Shown here piece by piece: positions 55,301 through 61,300 of a stretch of 64,000 bases of DNA. Source of the stretch: Diphasiastrum complanatum (taxonomy: Eukaryota > Streptophyta > Lycopodiopsida > Lycopodiales > Lycopodiaceae). Within the stretch, counting starts at the first letter, position 1. Each line of letters starts with the position of its first letter. The notes beneath the pieces were generated by a model, which saw only the letters and a program-made list of their open reading frames with translations, made no database searches and was not told the DNA's origin. The DNA lies in assembly GCA_029204225.1 (NCBI GenBank), contig CM055109.1, positions 34,606,496 to 34,670,495 of the forward strand, in the 5' to 3' direction. The translations under genes were made by a program, and so were the position numbers.

Positions 55301-58300
55301 AAGCATGCAATACGGGAACAATTATCATAAACACTAATCCACATAACATGATCGACTTCAGTGTTTCATGGGTCCGTTTCGTACATCATTTTGAAACATG
55401 TTTGAAACGCGAGGGTCAAGTTTGAAACGGGGAAAAAAAATTTAGGTTTTTCTTTAAATGTGTTTTTATGGGTTTTTTGGGGTTTAGACGTCATAGAAAG
55501 ACTAGTACCAAGTAGATACATCCAATTTCATGAGAATGCTCTAGAGAATGCAATTTCAAGAGGAGAAACTGTGTACCATCACTTTCCTCAAATCAAAATA
55601 ATTTGCAATTTTTTAACAAGCGTTTCGAACGTAAGAAACGTGTTTCGAAACGGGACCGTTTCGAACGCCCTACTATCCCAACCCCAAACATGCAGTCATT
55701 TGTGAACGTCCCCCAGTTTGCATGAACAAAATGGACAAAGTATTCAAACGGCTTACTACCAATAATAGCAATTTTGGTTGTATCTTCATCTGTGGTCACC
55801 GCATGTGGAATGCAAAGAGATCATCAGAAAGTTCTCGAACTCCTCTCTCTGACAACTCTAATTTAATAAGAATTGATGCTTGTTTTGAGCCTAAACAACT
55901 ACATCATCTTCATGTAAACTTAATTTTAACCAACGTACATGAAATACTGGGTGTCAGTAAATTTTCCTCGAGGATCTAGTTCATAAGCTAAAGAACTAAT
56001 TTCTGTACAATCCTGAATGGTCCACAATATCTAGTAGACAATTATAATGCTTGCTTGTACGCAATGTCCTAGAACCTTTTGGAATTATAAGACACCAGTC
56101 ATCAACTTTAAAATCTTTGGGAGATCTCTTAAGATTGGTGTAGTGCTTAGCTCCCTCTTGAGCACTAAGGATACTATCCTTCACCACTTGCAACATTTCT
56201 TGCATATCATGCAAGAAATCCGCAACCTTTTGGATCTTAACAAATTTCATCTCCACATTAACCAGAGATCTAGGTTGAAAACCATACATATGCATAAATG
56301 GAATGTAACCTATAGCAGATGCTTTCTACTATTGTATGCAAACTCAATCAGATAAATTCAATCTTCCCAATGAGATTGCCTATGAGAAACATATGTCCTC
56401 AACATATCTTCCATAGTCTAATTAGTGCTTTCCGTCTGGCCATTTGATTTAGGATGATCAGTAGAACTAAAACCAAGGGAACTTTCCAGTTTATGGAATA
56501 CTGCTGACCAGAAGTGACTTGTGAAGAGGATCTCTATCACTAACAATGTCACTCAATAGTCCATATAACAGAAATAATCTTTTAACAAAGATCTAGGCTA
56601 ATTTGAAAACCTTAATAGTCGACTTAACTGGTATGAATGTAGCTCACTTAGCTAACTTGTCCACTACAACCCAAATAGAATCATTTTGTCGTTGGGTCTC
56701 TCTAGTTAACAGGGCTTGCATTTAACAATGTGTGACTCACTATAAACTTACTACCATACAAGTAGTGTCTCCAGGTTTTAAGTGCATGGATAACTGCAAA
56801 TAATTCCTTTTCCTGCGTCATATATAACACAACTGAGGACTAGTGAATTTTTTGCGTTCAATTGCTAGTGGCCTATTATTCTATAATAGGACTACTCCAA
56901 ATCCTTCGATCTTTGTAAGCCTTGCCCTGGTACCACTATAAGGGAAAGCCCCTCAAGATCACTGCTTACAAGACAAACACAAAGGAACAATTGTGAAGCA
57001 AAACCACCCAATCAATGAGAAGTCACCGATCAATCTTCAATAGCATCACCCCTGAGCCACGACATAGGATGCAGGTGCAGAGAGAGGATACTGGTAATGA
57101 AAACCACAAATTGGAATGGTAGTAGGGCGAGCGAGTTCCCACCTAGATATATAACCTCAGCTTTTCTTGTGCATGCCCCCATGCAAGCCAAGAATATTCC
57201 CAAATGCGCTTTTTATTGCTATTAATACTCAACACATGCCAATAGTCATGTGACTGGGTCCTCGCAAGGTTATTGATTACATTTCTGGCCTAGTTCGAAA
57301 TAACAAGGCGTAATGAATAATCTCGAGTACCGGAGTATCAGCGTATCCAAGATTAGGATTATGTCTCGAGTACCGGAGTATCGGCGTATCCAAGATTAGG
57401 ATTATGTCAAATCCTATATGCAAGACGTGGACGTCACACATAGGACTTAGCTATTATGGTAAAATTTCTTTTTACATGTAATAGACATGCATGGGAGATT
57501 GGCATGATCAGTTAGAATACTTCCATTTGGATTTCGTGCATAGATAGGTAGGGTGGTCTCTATACTCTATATAAACACTCCACCTGTGTCTGGCAATCAT
57601 TGAGAGCCTTACGGACTATGTTATTGGATTGGGAAGCACTTCTACTGATTGGATTTACCTATCTCCTCATTGCTCGAGATGATTTCCAAGTACAACTAGA
57701 TGATCATTTGGTCGAAATCACCAACAATACCACACTTTTACACGACATTCAAACACAAATGACTAGTTTACAAGATCTCATGCCATCTATCTCCCTTCAC
57801 ATTCCTTCACTTACTGCACCCATTTTTGGTACCCTATTCCTGATCCTTTTATTTATACATTGTATATTGCCTCAAGGCTCACACAATCCTCCTTGCCTTG
57901 CCTATCTTGCCCATGACTTTCATGGTAAGGTATTTGAAAGTCTATTTTGCTTAAAAACAATGGTATGAAAGTACACAATTGGTTCTTTCGGTTGGAAAAC
58001 TACTTTCAATTAAGCCTTCATATGACCATCCAATAGACATAGCTTGTTGCGCCTCATCTTTCTAGATGCTTTGACTTGGAGGTGTACGCATCAACTTACC
58101 ACTACGATTGATTGGGTCAAATTCAAAGTAGTGTCACACTCCACTATGGCCAACTCCATGTGGCTCACATTGCACTTCGACCTCTGTTAGTAACTCAAGC
58201 AAACAAGTTCGCTTTTAGAGTATAAGGAGAAGTTTGCTAACTATTCTTGTCACTTTTCTTATCTTTTATTTGTTGAGGTTATTATTCATTATACTGCTTA

Positions 58301-61300
58301 TTTACGTGGTGCTTTATGATCAATCTTTTCAACCTAGTCTCTTAATGTCATGTCTCTTGCTAGTATGTTGCAACATAAATATCTAGATCAACAACCCTCT
58401 TCTCAATCTCATTCTTTTTCTCATCCACCTTTATCCCTTTATGTTACCCCTGTTATTTCGTGCACTCTCATTTCTAATTCTTCTCATGTTCCTCCTTCAG
58501 TCCCTACGAGCCATCCTCCTTTCGTTTCCCATCATGTTGCTCTTAAATGATATTCTCCACATGAAATGGCTAAAGTCTATGTTACGAACCTTTGGTTTAA
58601 CTATTGTAATCCTGGTCCTCGTCCAATTGCTACGCTACATGTCCATGAGGTTTTTGACCTCAATGATCCTTCTTCTTACATTGTTGACGAGATTTATGAA
58701 CATGCTCTTGATGACTATGCTAAATGTCTAACCCAGCTGGCCTACACCACTTGGTCTGGCATGCTCAATCCTCTTCATATTCATTGAAGTGTTCATATTA
58801 TTGGTCGTGAATTCATTGCCCTAGTTGATTCTGGTGGTATTCATCCTTTGTTAGTCAAAAAATTGCCTCCGATGTTCACGCCACAGCTCTTCCTGTTTTA
58901 CATCCTTTGCAAGTCAAAGTGGCTAGTTCCCATTCATTTTGCAATACTCATATGTTTCAAGGGCTTCCTTGCCACAATGATACCTTTTTTGACTGAGCTT
59001 ATTTCCACATTATTCCTATTGAGCTTTATAAGATTTTGGTTTCAAACCGAGCAACCCCTTGAAACACTGAACCGAGAAACTATGGTGAAGGGCCAACTCA
59101 ATCATGATGAAGGCCAACACTAAAGAGCAACGCCAATCACACAAACATTTCATGACTTCAGCTTGAAGTACCCCACTGAAAATACAAATGATTGTTTGCA
59201 ACTTGTGTTGGAATGTAAATGGAATTGCTTACATTACCATAGGTTACTTTGACCCAAAAGGTCGAGAGTTGTGTAACCATGGTCATTTATTATATTAGGC
59301 CTACTAAACTTAGAGTTAGCTAAGTTAGTATGAAATTAACTTGGTAGGGACTCATGGGTCCACTAGGCCTAATTGTGACATTAAGTACCCGAACTTGACA
59401 TATTGGAGGTACCTTATTCTTTCTATGTAACTTATAAAAAGTTGGATAGTCAATAGTCAAGTAGTTGGAAAGCCAATAGTCAAGTAGTTGGATAGCCAAT
59501 ATCATGAAGTTAGATAGTCATCTTGGACTATATATATGTGTGCATCCCATTTGTATGAGACACTTTTGTAAGCAATATTGACTATTCTCCTTGGCTGTCC
59601 ACGAGTTTCTACAAGAGGGTTTCTAGCCATCTCTCTCTTTCTTTTGAGAATGCTTTGTGTGATTGAATAGTTAAGATCCTGGATCCTTTTCTATTTCCTA
59701 CATGGTATCAGAGCCTTTAGGTGATCATATTGCTTGCAGGAGGGCGCCCAATAGGAAGCTATCTTCTTCCCCTTTTGGTTGCAGAAAATCATCAAGCTGC
59801 TGATTTTTGCAGGAGAAGAATATGTTCATCTTCTTATAGCTTTTTTGCAAGAAATTGCAGGGCACCTTCACGTATTTGAGAGCTAGCAGTAGGGCGCCCA
59901 TGCTCAAACCAATTGCATGTGATCTTGACTCAATTACATGCTGAAAATTTTAGATTTACTTCTTAAATGAAGATACATGTGTTTTGGACACATTTCTTGC
60001 TGAAATTTCCCTGTTGGTGAGCTTGGAGTAGGGCGCTACCATCAGCTCTATATGCACATAGTGTGCACTCTTTTTAGCCACAACTTTCTGGTTTTGGTTT
60101 AGGCTTCATTTGAAGGATGCATGACTCCGCTGGGGGACTCCGCTGTGGCTTATAGAAAATGTGTGTACAGGGTAAATTTCACAGGAAGAGTCTAGTTTGT
60201 GGAAAATCAATTCAAGTCTTAACATCTCCAAGAACAATCTTGTGAAAGTTCAAGACAATAATGCTACAATCATACCTATAGCAAAAACTTCTCAAACTTC
60301 CTATTCACACTGTAACATGCCAGAAGAAGGACAAAAGCACAGACTAGATTGGGTAAGTTAGGCACCATCTCAAGCTGAAAATTTTATGAAATGAGAGTCT
60401 GACCAGAAAGCGTTCTCTTCTGGCATCAGCAAAAGTAGGAGGGCAGCAAAGAAATTCATTGCCTGCACAAAAGTGACACAAGATTATCGCACTTTTTGCT
60501 AGTTACAGATGCGTGCAAGTAGCCCCTTTCAGTGGCTAGAAGCTCCTGTTTAGGTTTTAAGCATTCCAGAAAGTTATACCAGAAGTTATCACTGAGCTAA
60601 AGCTATCATGCTGAGCATTATCCTTGATTTTGGAGATTTTTGTACACCTGACAATATCCAACATCTGGGTTGTGGCGAGCATAGGCCGTCAACAAGCGAC
60701 GGAGTGCATTGCGACCATCCTTATCCAAAGCTGGATGACCAGGAAACGTCCGCGGTAAGTCCTGCAGCGCATTTTAACTTCATCATACCAGCTAAATTAT
60801 ATATGGTAACTTACAATCCAATAATACATCTGAAACAAGACATGCTGCAGCCTGCTTTATGCTCTGTCCCCATCTATATTTCAGGTTTCATTTCCAGACT
60901 ATCAGCTGGCAGATATCCCTGAAATTGCAAAAATCACCTTTTCTATCTGACTGGTCCATTTTTCAATAGCACCAGAAGCTGTATGCTCAAAGTTTGAGGA
61001 TTGATTCAGCAGCACATCGTAGTGGCCTTCGACCCTGCGTGCCGTTGTACCCACAAAGACCTGCCACAGCTGACTCAACAGCATCCAACCATTTCTGCGT
61101 TGGCTTGTATCACCAAAAGTTATTGCAAACAAGACTAGTTGCATATAAAACTTTCATATTAGATTATAATTCAACTTGCAATGGCTGCCATTTGAAGAAA
61201 ATAAAAATCCAGGAAAGAGTGGCAGTTACCTCCCCTCTAAATGCCATTGGCACACCACCCCTGACTAACAAATTGAGTTCATCTCTCGCAGCCAATGCTT

